Part shown: one piece after another, positions 10,623-22,960 of the stretch
Numbering within the stretch: the first letter of the stretch is position 1
Layout of the letters: each line of letters opens with the position of its first letter
Source of the DNA: Blastomussa wellsi
Taxonomy: Eukaryota > Cnidaria > Anthozoa > Scleractinia > Plerogyridae
Direction of reading: 5' to 3'
Assembly (NCBI GenBank): GCA_947652115.1
Contig: OX393562.1
Coordinates: forward strand, 27,339,911-27,403,910
DNA length: 64,000 bases
Translations under genes and position numbers: made by a program
The notes under the pieces: model-generated
The model's input: the letters and a program-made list of their open reading frames with translations, nothing else
Database searches by the model: none
What the model was told of the DNA's origin: nothing

Positions 10623-13600
10623 ATGAGGGGACTCTTAGGAATTTGTCTACTAGCATTTGGTCTCCTCGTAAGAGCTAGAGGTGAGGCCTTGAATGAAACT
10701 CCAATCTTGCTAATATTTCCAAACATTTTCCCACGCCAATCTTGACACAGCAACAGGCACAGGCCAGACCACAGCACTGGAAATTTCGTGCTTTACTACT
10801 TTTCGTTTCACTGTCCTATACGACAGAGATCAAATAAAAAGTCTATTTTTAATTATATATCTAAAAAAGTACGTGTTATTTCTTAACGGCAATTTACGCT
10901 CCAAGTTTTCTCCCCTCTTCTAAATGATCAGCTCGCTGCCCCTTTATGTGGGTCTGGCTTTACCTTACACAAAAGCACTGCCCATAATACCATTCAGCTC
11001 AATTATGTTTTTCAACTGGTGGCTTTTTCCCGACTGAATAATTTAAAACCTTTTCCCCCAAAGGTGTTATTACACGTGAATGGAAAATAGCTTAATTCGT
11101 CTTTGAATTTTAACTTCATTGAACCAGCGATGCCACAGTACAAGTTAAGAAATTTTCCTTAACATAACAAAATGGAAAACATCATTTTGAAGACATTTTC
11201 ATTTTAACTCTAAGGCCAGCAAATGAAATGGGATGTCTCTATTACAGTTGTATAATGCGTTATTTTTTATCATCCTGTACCTTTAGAACACGACAGCTTT
11301 TCTCCTACATCAAGTTCCAGTCTCAATGACGGTAAATCATTTAAACTCGTTATTTTCAAAAAATGTTTTTGAAATTTGGTATTTTCTTGTTGTACTATAT
11401 GGTAATGATTATAAAACGAAAGAAAATACCAGATTGTATAAAGGTTTAATATAAACTACAGCCAGATAATTCTTTTAATTTTAAAACAAAACTGAAATTC
11501 ATTTGTGGCTAATACTGAAATTTGGTTGAATAAAACCAAAATGCTGCTCTCCAATTTTCCTCGAATAAAATTAAACCAATGAAAAAAACATTTAATTGCA
11601 GCATTTACGGACAGTAGTGATGAATCAGCTCCACCATCGTCGTTCTCGGATTCCACGTCAAGAAATAACAATAACGACTGGCTTACAGATGATGATGACG
11701 ATGATGAAGATGACGTCATGGACGAGAGTCCACTGAATGTGCAGCCAGCGGCTAAAGCGGCAGCATCTAAGCCAAAAACAGCAGCAGTTCCACTTACCAC
11801 TGGTAAGTAATTGATCATGACTCGACTCCAAGGGGAAATCACACTATGTTGATAAATGTGCCTTATCACTTTGGCCTTTTATTTGTCTTCTGTCAAATTT
11901 AAACAATCAAACGTCGATTTAAAACCCATTTTGCAAAGAATTTCCCACACAATGACAACTTAACATTAAACGTAATCATGATCTATTGCAAAAACGATAT
12001 TCAACTTTTCTCTTCAGTGCAACTGGAAAGCAAAATATTATACTGGTTAAACGGCATGCGTCGACAGTTCGGCGCAGGCCCTGTTATTCGGTTGGCAACC
12101 CTCGATATTGGAGCCAAGGCAGCCTGTGACAAAATGCAGAAGGCAGGTGTTGCGAAAAAAGATCCGAGCATCAAACACGGTCAGCTGCAGTGTATAAAAT
12201 TGACAAGCTCAGATAAAGTGCCTGCAGAATGTGTATCTTTCTGGATGCAACAAATGCAGGATTATGATTGGTCCAAACCAGCAATCAAGGACAACAACAG
12301 ATTCTTCGTGACAGCCGTTTACAAGGCAGCAACTCACGCTGGTATATCTGTCAAAAAGGGACCTTCGGGCAAATATTTCGTGTGTGGTCTTCTAGATCCT
12401 GCCCCTGATGCAACGAAGTTAAAGGCCAATGTAAAGTCATACACTGGTAAGAATTATTACAATATTTTAAGTAGGTCTAGTAGTCCCACTTACTAAGGAA
12501 GAAAGTCGCATAACTGGTAACATTAAGCTGAGGCAAAACGAGGATTGTTTCGAATGAGGAAGATTGAAAAGGATTGTTTAGGCTGAACTTTTAGCATTCT
12601 GGATACTTTGAAGCTTCTGTAGTGTACGCTTGGGGACAACAAATAATAAAGAATTGACCTATCTGTTTTCCTCAAAGTGGTATTATTTTAACATAACTGT
12701 TTCTCTTTATTTCAGACCTTTTCACTTCCGTTCCTCAAGGTACTATTTTTGTTATTTGATGACTTTTTACTAAATTTAAATGTATTAATGCTTATTAATC
12801 CGCTCATGCCCAATCCCAACTTTAAAACTGATTTGTTTTTCAATAAATGAAGGCAATTTAGTTCTATCCCTCGTTTGCTTCAGGCTACTTCGAACAAACA
12901 TGAATTGGCTAATGTTTTGCGAGTTGAAAGGAGAAGAAAGAACTGAAGCGGACAGCGCCTTGCTGATACTGTGTGAAATGTTCATTGTGTGCGATGGAAA
13001 AATGTGTTCAGGCATTCAGTTCAAAGCTTTTTGTTATTATTTCGTAGCTAAATGTTCTACTGGATTTACTGAATTCGGAGGATCCTGTTACAAACTTCAC
13101 AAGGACAAACAAACCTGGATGAGCGCAAACGCCGAATGTCTCAAGGAATCTGCAATTCTTCCTCCAATCGGAAACACAGCAGAAAACGAATTTTTCAAAC
13201 AGGGGCTGTTGAAGGGACAGACTGGTTTCACTTGGCTCGGCTTTAATGACCGTCTGACAGAGAGCATGTATATGTCGGTTGAAGGATCACAGATCCGCTT
13301 CATGGACTGGGTAAACGGGCAGCCCACTGGCAAAAACGAGAATTGTGTTGGCTTCAATAACAAGGCTCTTTATGGCACGATGGCAGACTATCCATGTACT
13401 ACACCCAGCACATACGTGTGCAAAAAGCCTTTGGAAGGTAAGTTATACACAGATCAGGTTAGTAAATTTGTGCAAGGCAACTCTTGACCAATTCACGTGA
13501 CCATGTGACTAAAACTCCCTACAAGCTGCAACCCAGGCTCCCGTAGAAGAGAAAGGCTGTTTCTTTGCCACTGAAAACCCTTGTCCTCGAAAGAGACAAC

Positions 13601-15169
13601 AATCATTATCGAAAACTTTCAATACATCTCAATACATAAGCATAACAAGCTTAACAGATGTGACAACTAATGTGCACAAAAGTCGAAAAGCTAAAATGTG
13701 TTAAAAGATTGGGTTGACTAGCATACTGGAGAAATTTTATTGACAGACTGTAAATATCAAGAGGACAATGACAGTTATTTAAATACTTTCAACTGGTCCG
13801 CACAGACGTGCTTGTTTTTGCTTTCTTTCCAGGCGATATCACCTATCTCCTCAAGCTCGAAGTGGAATCCATGATGTGGTTGGACGACATGAGCAATCCT
13901 GGTTCTCTTGCTTCCCAGCAGCTTTCCGCAAAATTCCAAAAAGCGGTAAGAATTTCTTCCACATCTATAAAATGTTTTCTATTGACTGTCATCAGACCAA
14001 AATGAAGCGAAGAATGAAATATAACAAGAACTACCTAGGGGTAATAACAATTTTCCGAAAGCAGAAGGATGATCCGGACTATCAGGCTGTATCAGTGGTG
14101 TCAAAACGTAATGTTCGTTAAAATGATTAATTCTTTACTTCTTTGATATGTAGATCCAAGATATTTACAAGAAAGCTGGAGTTAAAGTCCTCAAGAGTGT
14201 CACTATCTCCTCCATCAGGTTGATCTGAAAAGATTATTAAAAAATAAGATTATTAAAGATAAGATTATAAAAAATCTTTATTGAGAGCGCAATAAAAATG
14301 TTGTTGTTATTGTTAATTTTGTTTTAGCACCATTTTAATAGCAGGGTTTTAAATGGCACAGGTATTTATTTATCACAAATCTAGGGGATTAAGTTTATGA
14401 AGTCTCCGGACCTGTTGCCTGGATTTCTTAGAACTTCATATCCAAATATGTCGTTAGTATTTTTGTGTTATATGATTTATCATAAGTGTATACATCGAAC
14501 ATATATTTTCATTTTCAGCAATGGCTTACCACCAGCTGCGTACCCCGCATACAGCTACATGGGTAAGCGTCAGGTTACTGCCATCAAAGTCACTCCTGCA
14601 CCTACGACTCCACCCAAGCCCAAACCCTCTGGAGGTGTGACCAAACCTTCCGTCAAACCCACTCCTCCTAAAGTTCCAACCACGAAGTAAGAATTGATAT
14701 CCATCAAGTTGATTCTCTAATAAACATTTTCTTTTTTGATATAAAGATTTCAAATGATTGTGTTCTTACTTTGCAGAAGGCTTTTTCAGCCTAAAAATAA
14801 AGACTTTTTAATACCAGATCCCTTAAAAAACACCCATCTGTCCTTTATACCAAGCAATGTAAGACGGGAGGCCGATTTTATTTCAAACAAATAGCCAGTG
14901 ACTATTATGTAATTCTCATCTAAAATGGTCTAAAATACCAGTAGCCATGATTATTATACCAGGTCTGTCTGCTGTAGTTATAAACTGGACGTTCCGATAC
15001 ACATTGTAATGGAACAATTTAACTCTGGCCTAGACTCGATTTAGTGAGTGTCCATGTTCCCAATTTAACCAAAGAGCAGGTTCAACTTAAACTTTGTTCA
15101 AAAAAATCAGTCATCTCTTCTCTTCTCCGTTCAGGCATGTATGCCAGACAATCAACAATACATGAATAG

Positions 15170-15214
<45 letters not shown>

Positions 15215-17605
15215 GTTTACGGTGGCCAATTGACATTATCAACCCAGTTGATAAAACCAAATTATAATCAACAATACAATTTGTTTAAAACTAGTTAATT
15301 TTCTATTTATTTCCAGGCCAAAGAAGAAGGTGATTGTCAAACTATCGATGACGTTTGGGCCAAGCGGCATTCCACCAGACCCAACCGCAGCGCTTCAGGA
15401 TTATTTGCGAGCCAATGGTAACAAGTTACCTGCACCATTAAACGAGAAGATTAAGATAATTTCCGTGAGCATTGCTGCTCCAGGTATGAAATCTTACATC
15501 AAAACATTAACAATTCATTCAATACTTTTCTATCTTTGCTCTTCTAGATCTGAGTAAACAACATTAATTTTTTGATAAGCGGCTTGAGCTTTGTCAAGTG
15601 TTCATGACTACATTACGGCAGAATAGCCCCGTATAGAGGAGTCGTAATAAAGTTATCTGTTATCTGTTACATGATCAGATTATCAGAATCAGTTCTATTA
15701 AACTATAACAAGGCAAAAAGAAGAATTTCGTAATCTTAACTTAGATAGTCGTTACCACGTAAATTTTGTCCGTTCTAGAGCATTACAGGCATAGAATTGA
15801 AGAGAATAAACAGTGTATAAAATAGTTGGTTTCTTATTATCGCCACAGGTTCAGTGTCTTGCCCTCCCATCTGCTCCACTTCATGTGTGTCAAGCTGTGC
15901 ACCGAGCTGCTGCTTCTCAGCGGCACCTGCTGCACCTCCATGTGTTCCTACACCATACAATCCATGTCCATCAAAACCAGCGCCAACTCAGCCAGCACCG
16001 ACACAACCAAAAGTCCAGGCCAAACGACCCGCGGCAAAATGTAGGCCGACTCCAACCGCGCCCTGCCCTCCGGCTTATCCTTATCAACCGCCAGTGTACC
16101 CTCAATACCCGGCTCCACCATGTGTTCCAACAATAATGAACAACTTTTGCAGGAACGTTGTTGCCAAGCCGCTCGCAGCAAATCGAGGAGGTTTCTTTGC
16201 CCCGAAACCGATCGTGAATCCTGCTCGCGTTACTTACAGATACCCACTTCAACCAGCATACAGACGCATCATGCCTAGGTTGGTATCTTCAAGGCCTGTG
16301 TCTCGTGCTGTGTTACCTGTTCCACAGGCAGGGGCATATAGGCAGTGTGTACCAACTGCAATGCAACCATGCCCTCCAATAATGATGCCTCCTCCTCCTC
16401 CACCTCCGCCTCAGCCTATGATGATACCCCAGTATCCTATGCCTCAGGTAAGCAATCGATTGGCTCAATCCAACTTTGTTGCATGCCAAAAGATTCACAT
16501 TTAAAGGGTATAAAATACCGTCAAATTAAGCTAATTAACCAAGGCCTTAACGAAAGCACAATAAAAAAGAACTTGTATAAAATGGTTAACAAACGAAAAC
16601 AATTTCAAGTAATTTACCGACTGATAACTGACTCTTTGGGTACGAACCCTTTAAAGTGTTGAGGATGAGGTGAGGTGGAGAGCCAATGGGAGGGTAAATT
16701 CATATGCGGGAAGAATTATAAGTCAGAGATTGACAAGCTTATACCAGAGTTTATATAAGAGTATTGCCTACAGATGGGACGCTCTTGGATTAAATATACG
16801 CTTAATTATATGTGACTTTCAACCGAAATTAGCTGGCGTCGTTAGAAACCTACTATAATTGGTTTTCCAACTTAAGCGCCTCTTCGATTCATTCAATCTA
16901 ATCAGTTAATTGGTCCAATTCTTTCAACAGATGGCACCACCCTGCATTCCAAACATTTCCCCGAACTGTCCCCCAAAGCCTCCACCGAAGAAGCCAGCAG
17001 CCAAAGCGCCAAAACCAGCTAAACCTCTCAGCATAATGGGTTGCACTTACCCACCATGCAGTGTAATGATGCTTCCCCCACCACCCCCACCGCCACCTCC
17101 CCCGATGCCGATGCCAATGCCAATGCCGTGTGTGCCGACTCCTTTCAATTCCTGCCTACCTCCCTCTCCTCCAAAAGCAGGCAAGACTAAGTCTAAAAGC
17201 ACTGCTCCCAAACCTTGTTCACCGGTACCTACACCTGGGTGCATGCCACCGATGCCTATGCCGATGCCCATGCCACCCATCCCACCGCCAATGCCGATGC
17301 CACAGATGCCAATGCCGATGCCACAGATGCCAATGCCGATGCCTTGTGGTACAACACCGGCAAACCCGTGTGCCAAACCAGTCAAGCCTCCACCACCTAA
17401 GCCAATGCTTATCAAGCTACCTGCCATACAAATCCAAGTTCCTCAGCAGCCAGCACCCCCCATGGTTCCACCAATGATGCCACCCATGCCTCCTTGTCCT
17501 CCCATGTGCGCAGCACCGACCCCTGTATGCCCGCCAGCGTGTCCCAAACCCTGCTGCAAGAGGACAAGACTGGGAAGGTCCGTACAGTCTTCCAAAAAGG
17601 ACTAA
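10623..17605 (+). CDS. NOWA-like nematocyst wall protein B (complete)
   Basis: Twelve coding exons: 10623-10680, 11287-11331, 11602-11802, 12018-12446, 12716-12739, 13048-13437, 13833-13945, 14154-14218, 14519-14686, 15317-15483, 15849-16447, 16931-17605. All have GT/AG borders and the sum is 977 codons plus TAA with no frame break. Parts in order: signal peptide (MRGLLGICLLAFGLLVRA), Ser-rich then poly-Asp linker, CAP/SCP domain, C-type lectin domain, two similar short modules, a Thr/Pro linker, CRD, Pro-rich C-x7-C region with poly-Pro and MP repeats, and a second CRD. SCP plus lectin plus minicollagen CRDs is the architecture known for Hydra NOWA of the capsule wall; the long poly-Pro insert is unlike it. 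The ATG follows an acceptor (AG at 10609-10610), so a non-coding exon lies upstream, possibly 9912-9952 (donor GTGAGG). Product is inferred to be secreted into the nematocyst vesicle. Confidence 0.9.
12018..12446 (+). other. CAP/SCP domain exon of protein B
   Basis: A symmetric phase 1-1 exon of 143 codons. It shows the CAP pattern LNGMRRQFGAGPV (helix 1), HGQLQC, ECVSFWMQQMQDYDW, then RFFVTAVYKAATHAGI, where family members have GHFTQxVWKxTxxxGC, and finally KYFVCGLLDPAP. The usual His of GHFTQ is absent (NNRFFV), so the conserved CAP pocket is probably not intact. Structural role rather than catalysis is inferred. Confidence 0.75.
13048..13437 (+). other. C-type lectin-like domain exon of protein B
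   Basis: A phase 1-1 exon of 130 codons. It has six cysteines in the long-form lectin layout (CSTGFTEFGGSC, AEC, ENCVGF, DYPC, YVCKK) and the core WLGFNDR. The calcium/sugar motif EPN or QPD is QPT, and the WND motif before the fifth cysteine is missing (GTMADYPC). Calcium-dependent sugar binding is therefore doubtful; the fold is well supported. Confidence 0.88.
15166..15230 (+). repeat. Dispersed repeat fragment, second copy at 39015-39110
   Basis: GGGGGTAAGTTTCTAAAGAA followed by ACTGTGGTGCTGCGTCGGTG occurs here in an intron of gene B and again, nearly identical, at 39013-39060. Two unlinked copies indicate a transposable element fragment. Confidence 0.75.
15860..15913 (+). other. N-terminal minicollagen-type CRD of protein B
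   Basis: Encodes C-PPI-C-STS-C-VSS-C-APS-CC, the canonical minicollagen CRD spacing, just after the acceptor of its exon. Confidence 0.92.
16357..17345 (+). repeat. Poly-Pro and (Met-Pro)n coding repeat in protein B
   Basis: Two poly-Pro runs (near 16387-16416 and 17076-17106) and MPMPMP-type arrays made of repeated CCGATGCCAATG units (17104-17128 and 17241-17345), split by the intron 16448-16930. Poly-Pro tracts also flank the collagen part of minicollagens. The array gives a Gly/Ile-rich open frame on the opposite strand (17047-17427), which is only a shadow. Confidence 0.85.
17495..17557 (+). other. C-terminal CRD variant of protein B
   Basis: Encodes C-PPM-C-AAPTPV-C-PPA-C-PKP-CC: minicollagen type with the second spacing enlarged to 6. 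A short basic tail (KRTRLGR...SKKD) follows, much shorter than the Lys-rich tail of protein A. Confidence 0.85.
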
Positions 17606-17629
17606 TTGACTTTTCTTCAACTCTTTCCA

Positions 17630-17635
17630 ATTAAA
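17630..17635 (+). promoter_or_regulatory. Possible poly(A) signal for gene B
   Basis: ATTAAA 25 nt after the stop codon. The next canonical AATAAA is at 18200-18205, so either may be used. Confidence 0.35.
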
Positions 17636-17639
17636 TGCT

Positions 17640-20600
17640 AACGTACTGTAATATACAGTGTAAGTTTGCATCTACGAACTCGAATAACGTCTATATAGAT
17701 AGCTTCAAGTGCAGCATTTTGCCATTTTTTGCCTGATATGGTTGCAGTTTGTCAACTGGTATTCGCGTGTTTTAAACGCGACACATAAAACAATGACAAT
17801 ACGCGGTGCGTTTTTAAGCTAATTTTAGACCAATAAGACAAGATAAAAAATTCTTTTACCAACTAAAGCCTATTAATCACATTTCAGTTATACAATCTGA
17901 GTCAGTATTGAAATATAGAAATCCATATTTTCCGTGCCTTTGGTTGTATTTCATCTGGCGGCAGGAGTCTGATAGGAGTCGTTTCTTTCCTAGAAAGAAA
18001 AGGATAATTTAGGGCATTTACGGTAGAGTTAGGTTGAAAATGCATATGTATATTTTATTTTTGGCTCGCAGTATATTGTAAATTAAATATTTGGTTCTTA
18101 AGTGATTAACCTGAGATCATCCTGATTATTTTATTTACGAGGGTTCTACGTTTAGGACAATGTGGTCGTTTTCTGTGATCACGCGTACATAAGATATTCA
18201 ATAAAGCAGTGGAACAAACTATGTTCAGTTGTGTCGTTACCTGCTCTGCCTCACCCATTCATCACGAGTGACGTTGTGTGACGTACAAAAAGAACTCAAC
18301 CCTTCTACAACCTGGACAAAACTAGATGGGACAAACGAATACCACACACTTTTTATGAATGCCTTGACCTAAGAACACGTAAAGAATATTTCATTCCCCT
18401 CTTCCCTTGCTCAGTGTTGGGATTCTCACAGCGGGACAGAATTGATGGCATTAAAAACGGGAGGACCTGGCAATAATGAGCTGTAGTACCCAGGCTGTAG
18501 CTCCACGTCCCTCGGTTTAAAGTCTTCTTCCCCTTATGGGTCATCTTCTCGAGCGCCTCTCCTAACATGCTCTGTTCAAAGGTTTTCCAAGCTGTGGAAG
18601 CTCTTCTAGGAATATTTCTAGGTGGAGTTTACCTGTAGTTGGCAGTTGAAATGTTAATTTACTAAGAGTTACAAATGAAGTTTTAATTGTGGTCTCATTT
18701 TGAGAAGTTTCACGAAAATTACTTTGAAATATGGATTTCTCAACTTACACCTAAATGAAAATAATGCAAGAAACGTCTCTATAAGCAAAGCACTCGTGGA
18801 AATTACAGGAAAGTAGTTTAAATTATTATTCAAACCACACCTGCCCCGACAGGAAAAGACACTATTTTATTAATAAGGCAACATTTACTACTATTCTCTT
18901 GGTTTTGGAATGAAACCGAAAACAACAGTGAAGCGCTGTTAGTACTGAGCCAACTTGTGGTATGCTCCACTTGTACACTTTCGACTTTAGACTTGTCTCT
19001 TCTGAGCCTAACGTTCAATCAAAATGCTGAGCCCCCTGAGACTGAAGGAACGAACGACTGAATGCGTATGATCACGTAGAAAAATGTCAAAGCAAATGGG
19101 TCGACGACTATACCTTTTACTTTTATATGAACTTTTTCATATAGGAACAGTTAATGCTGAGATTTTCCCCAAATCTTAAGAAAATGTATGGGCTGAAATA
19201 ATAATATCCTCAGGCTTAGCGAAATTTTATTTGACTGAGTAACCGCGCGATGCAGTTCCAGTCAAGACCCACATTTGACCCTTGCTCGCAAGAGAGTCTC
19301 CAGTAGCTCAGTGGTTAGAGCATCCGACTAGATCACTGTGGATCGTGGGTTCAAATTACATCTGGGGGATCTTATTATCGATTGCTCAGTTTGGAATCGA
19401 CACCTAAGTAGCTATCAATGACAAGTTTTCTTGTATGTCGGTCTGGTCCTACAAGAAACAGAAGAAAATGAAAAGGTCTGCAGGTTATAAAGAACTATGC
19501 ATTCATGTTAGCTCATACTCAGATTTCATTTCCTGTCGGCTCTACAAGCTAAGGTTTAAATTAGCATTTCTATATACAGTTATATCCGGACGAGCTTGAA
19601 TCGTTCTTTCTTCCGCCATTCAGTTCCGTGTTAACTGCGTTCGCAATTTTCAAAAAATGTTGGTTTCCAAATTATTTAAAATCTGATTTGGTCGACGATT
19701 ACATTGTTTTGTAAAGCAGGCAGTTTTTTTGCTACTGCATCTTTTCTTGTATTTATATACAAACCACATTTTTTATTTTTCCTTTTTTAGCCAACGCATT
19801 GTACGGCTGATGGTCATTTGTTAAAGGCATTCAAGTGAAGGGGCGAGGTACTGTTAAAAATGACCTTTTGTCCTATATATTGAATCGGAACTGAAAAGCT
19901 ACATTAGGTCGGCTTTTCGTATGGAAATTGAATTTCAACCTAGTGTGGGAGTGATCGGCTAATAACCCAATAATCTCAACGGAAATTCAAACACTTGTAG
20001 GTCTCCATTTAATTCACTATAGCTAATTCCCTCAATTTTTAGATTATATTGTCAAACATGAGTGATATGCGTGGTTATCTTGAAAGCTCTAAGCTGTATC
20101 CAATGAATATGGTAATTTAATTATTTCCTGAACAATGCTCTCGGACGATTCAAGATGAAAAATTGGTAAATTCAGTGGGATGTAGTAATTACAGTTTTCC
20201 TGTCATTTATTTTATACAATTTTATGTGTTTCCCAAAGCATTTACCAATAGGAGATTCAAAAGAAATGTGATGTTAAAAGAGACAAATAAACGAGTCACA
20301 ATGAGGCAACAGGTGGGTGGACAAAAGTTAGCTTCGACCAGAAACACTTTTATAAAGCTGATATCTAAATTTATTCGAGAATGAAAAAAAAGTACTATAT
20401 TTACTTTATTGTCAAGAAAATAAAAGGTGTAAGCATGACCAATACGATTTCACCTCTTTTTCTCTGATTGAAATAAAAGAAGTCATCAAACGTGCGTCCA
20501 AATCCCTCTAAAACACAGTCGCTGGAAATACTCCAGAAGTTTTCTACCATACACATGGCAAAATGAGACTTTTCCTCAAGACTTTTCCATATAAATAAAA

Positions 20601-20900
20601 ATTAACCTTTCTCGGCTCACTCAGTAAATATCAAAAGAGCTAAAGTTCGACATCTGTGACATAACTGTTACGCGTGTTTTATTAAGTACACTTTCCACTG
20701 ACAAAGGCTTTTTTCGCATACAAGAGATAATAACTTTAATGAAAGAACGTTATCGGCGTCTCTTCATCACTAGGGTGGTACTCAATTTTCAACGAACACT
20801 TTCAATTTCCGCGTATCCGCGTTTCTTGATGTAACTGTCAAACTGCCTTTGTGACTGTGACCACGCTGATGTGCGTAATCACTCCTTTATTGTCCCATTT
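17640..20900. other. Intergenic region without recognised gene
   Basis: Only short open frames without domains. It holds one tRNA-like SINE head (see 19296-19368). I see nothing else that can be supported. Confidence 0.5.
19296..19368 (+). repeat. tRNA-like sequence (SINE head or tRNA pseudogene)
   Basis: Shows a good box A (TAGCTCAGTGGTTAGAGC) and a box B-like GTGGGTTCAAATTAC at tRNA spacing. The acceptor arms GTCTCCA and TCTGGGG do not pair and the anticodon arm is irregular. It is therefore a tRNA-derived repeat or dead tRNA, not a working gene. Confidence 0.6.
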
Positions 20901-20910
20901 GTACATGTTG

Positions 20911-20917
20911 TATAAGA
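20911..20917 (+). promoter_or_regulatory. Possible TATA box of peptide precursor 1
   Basis: TATAAGA lies 63 nt before the start codon at 20974, which would give a start site near 20940. Based on sequence match only. Confidence 0.35.
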
Positions 20918-20973
20918 ACGGAGACAATCATTGCTGTAGCTCGATGATACACTAGAAGCGCTGTTGAGAAAGC

Positions 20974-22933
20974 ATGACGAGGAAGGTTTACTGGTTTGGC
21001 TGCGGCTTTCTTCTTTGTACGATTATCTCTTGCACGATATCTGCGCCTCCTGTCAAAGTTCAAGGTAAAGGCATAAATTTTACAAAAAGTATAAAATTTC
21101 GTTATTATTCAAAGGCGAATTAGCTTTTTATTATATTTTACATTTATACAGTATCGAAATCTCCGAAGAGAAGAGATTGCATCGAGGACAGCGTTAACAA
21201 GATCGTTATATTAGTAACGATACTTTTTGAAAAACATCATGATGGTTGATGTATAGTTTCTACATATGACCGATTATTATTTGAGGGGAAGTCTTTTTCT
21301 TTAAAAGGTTCGTTAAATCATATAATCATGATATGATTATACGTTTATACGTTTAAAGATTTTTTTCCACCCGCCGTCCGGAATAGGCGATCCAGTCAAC
21401 GTATATAAAATACATTTTAAAAAGTCCACGCCACACCAAATAACTTGAAACAACAAATAAATTCGTTTGCGTTCGCATGAAGGTTATGGAAGCATAAAGT
21501 TTATTTTATTTATTATTATTGTCAAAGATTTCGATCAGGAAATTCGCAAATATGATTTGAATTTTTCTTGATAATTTGGGTTAACAGGCTGCCGCTATGA
21601 AACGAAAGTTTCTGAAAGTCAAAACAAAGACTTTTCTACATCAGATTACTGCTATTTGTGAGCACTGTTTTCGCGCCAGGCGGCCAGGATTTAGGGTTGA
21701 TTAAGTATGATTTTATAGAGGAAGGTTATATAGTCAAGTATAAATTAAAAAGGAAAAGATTTTGTTCTCAATCGGTAGGTTTTAGCGCGCCTTCAATCTA
21801 ACCCGACTACCTCGTACCCAGGCGCGTTCTAGCGGATTCGAGAGCGACTTGGATTTTAATTCCGCGCTAGGTATCAAGGGAAGGGCGAAGAGAAAGGCGT
21901 CTCAATTTTCTCGTTCACCCTTCCCAGCGTTCTTTGCGTCCACGCTAAACGTTCCCATCGTGCAGTCGCGGTTCCAACTTGAGACGCCTAGGAACGAGGC
22001 AGCTAACTCTAGACAAACGGAGATTAATTAACTTTGCGATTTCAAATTAAGGGTCAATTGTCTAAAAATAAGTACTTATAACGTGCAAGAAAATACTGGT
22101 CCCACGAAACGCGGCCATCATAACTGCATCTTCCGCCTTCTGGCCTGTTAAAATATATTTTTTTCATTTGAGGAGTTTCTCGTATCCACTTTTTCGCAGG
22201 TAATCCATATCCGTTCTACCAAAGTCCTGACCCGATAGAAACTGGTGACTCGGAGGGACTGGGTGTGGATCAGCTCGAATTTGACATACCACTCAACAAA
22301 CGCAATCCAGCCCCGCCTTCAGAATGTACCGACTGTTGCAATGACTTGTGGTAAATATGCCAAAATATTGTTTCGCGTTGTCAAAGCCGTGTTTTGTATT
22401 GAGCTATTGGTCTAAAATCTTGAATTGGTAGTTTACATCCGACATGTACATGTTTGTCTCCCTCTGGCCCACAATAAGGTGGTCATAGAATCTAATAATA
22501 CTTCTAAATTAATATAATGTGCGAAAATTGTACAATGAGATAAGATATCCGTTCTAAAGAGATAAATAAATGGCTTACAACAAATTTTCAACTGATTTGT
22601 ATAGAGGTTTATGTTCTTTGTCCAACAGTTTAACATTTATAGATTTTGTCTAACAGTTTAGATTTTATAATTTGATCGATATCAGATGAAAATCAGCCAT
22701 TCACCGCATAGCGCGTAGTTGCCATAGCCCACGATATATAACACCACTCGTCAACGAGTGAAAAAAGTTGTTTTTTCAAGTTCTATTTGGAAAGGATTAA
22801 CGTTATTCTCAGATGCTAACTTTTATGGTATTAAAAGAGTAATAACATGAATGTGTTCATTGTTGTTTTTTCCAGGTGCTCGTACATCAATACTCGATGT
22901 CTTTGCTCTCCCAACTGGAACACCGGTCCTTAA
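20974..22933 (+). CDS. Secreted six-cysteine peptide precursor 1
   Basis: Exons 20974-21064 (91 nt), 22200-22350 (151 nt), 22876-22933 (58 nt); phases 1 and 2; 99 residues. Exon 1 is a signal peptide (hydrophobic GCGFLLCTIISCTISA). Exon 2 is an acidic propeptide ending at a dibasic KR. The remaining 34 residues start NPAPPSEC and contain six cysteines spaced C-x2-CC-x4-C-x6-C-x-C. The second intron splits a Trp codon (TG|G) directly before the fourth cysteine. Signal, acidic pro-part, KR and a compact Cys-rich C-terminus are the usual layout of venom peptides and of some neuropeptides; which applies here is unknown. Its exon lengths match precursor 2. AATAAA follows at 22961. I do not recognise the family. 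Confidence 0.8.
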
Positions 22934-22960
22934 TTTGTTTAGAATAGATTTTGATATCAA

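Noticed and set aside
11456..11869. Minus-strand Ser-rich frame of 137 codons
   Set aside because: Antisense to the poly-Asp linker exon (11602-11802) of gene B.
17047..17427. Minus-strand Gly/Ile-rich open frame of 126 codons
   Set aside because: Shadow of the (Met-Pro)n and poly-Pro coding repeat of gene B on the plus strand.
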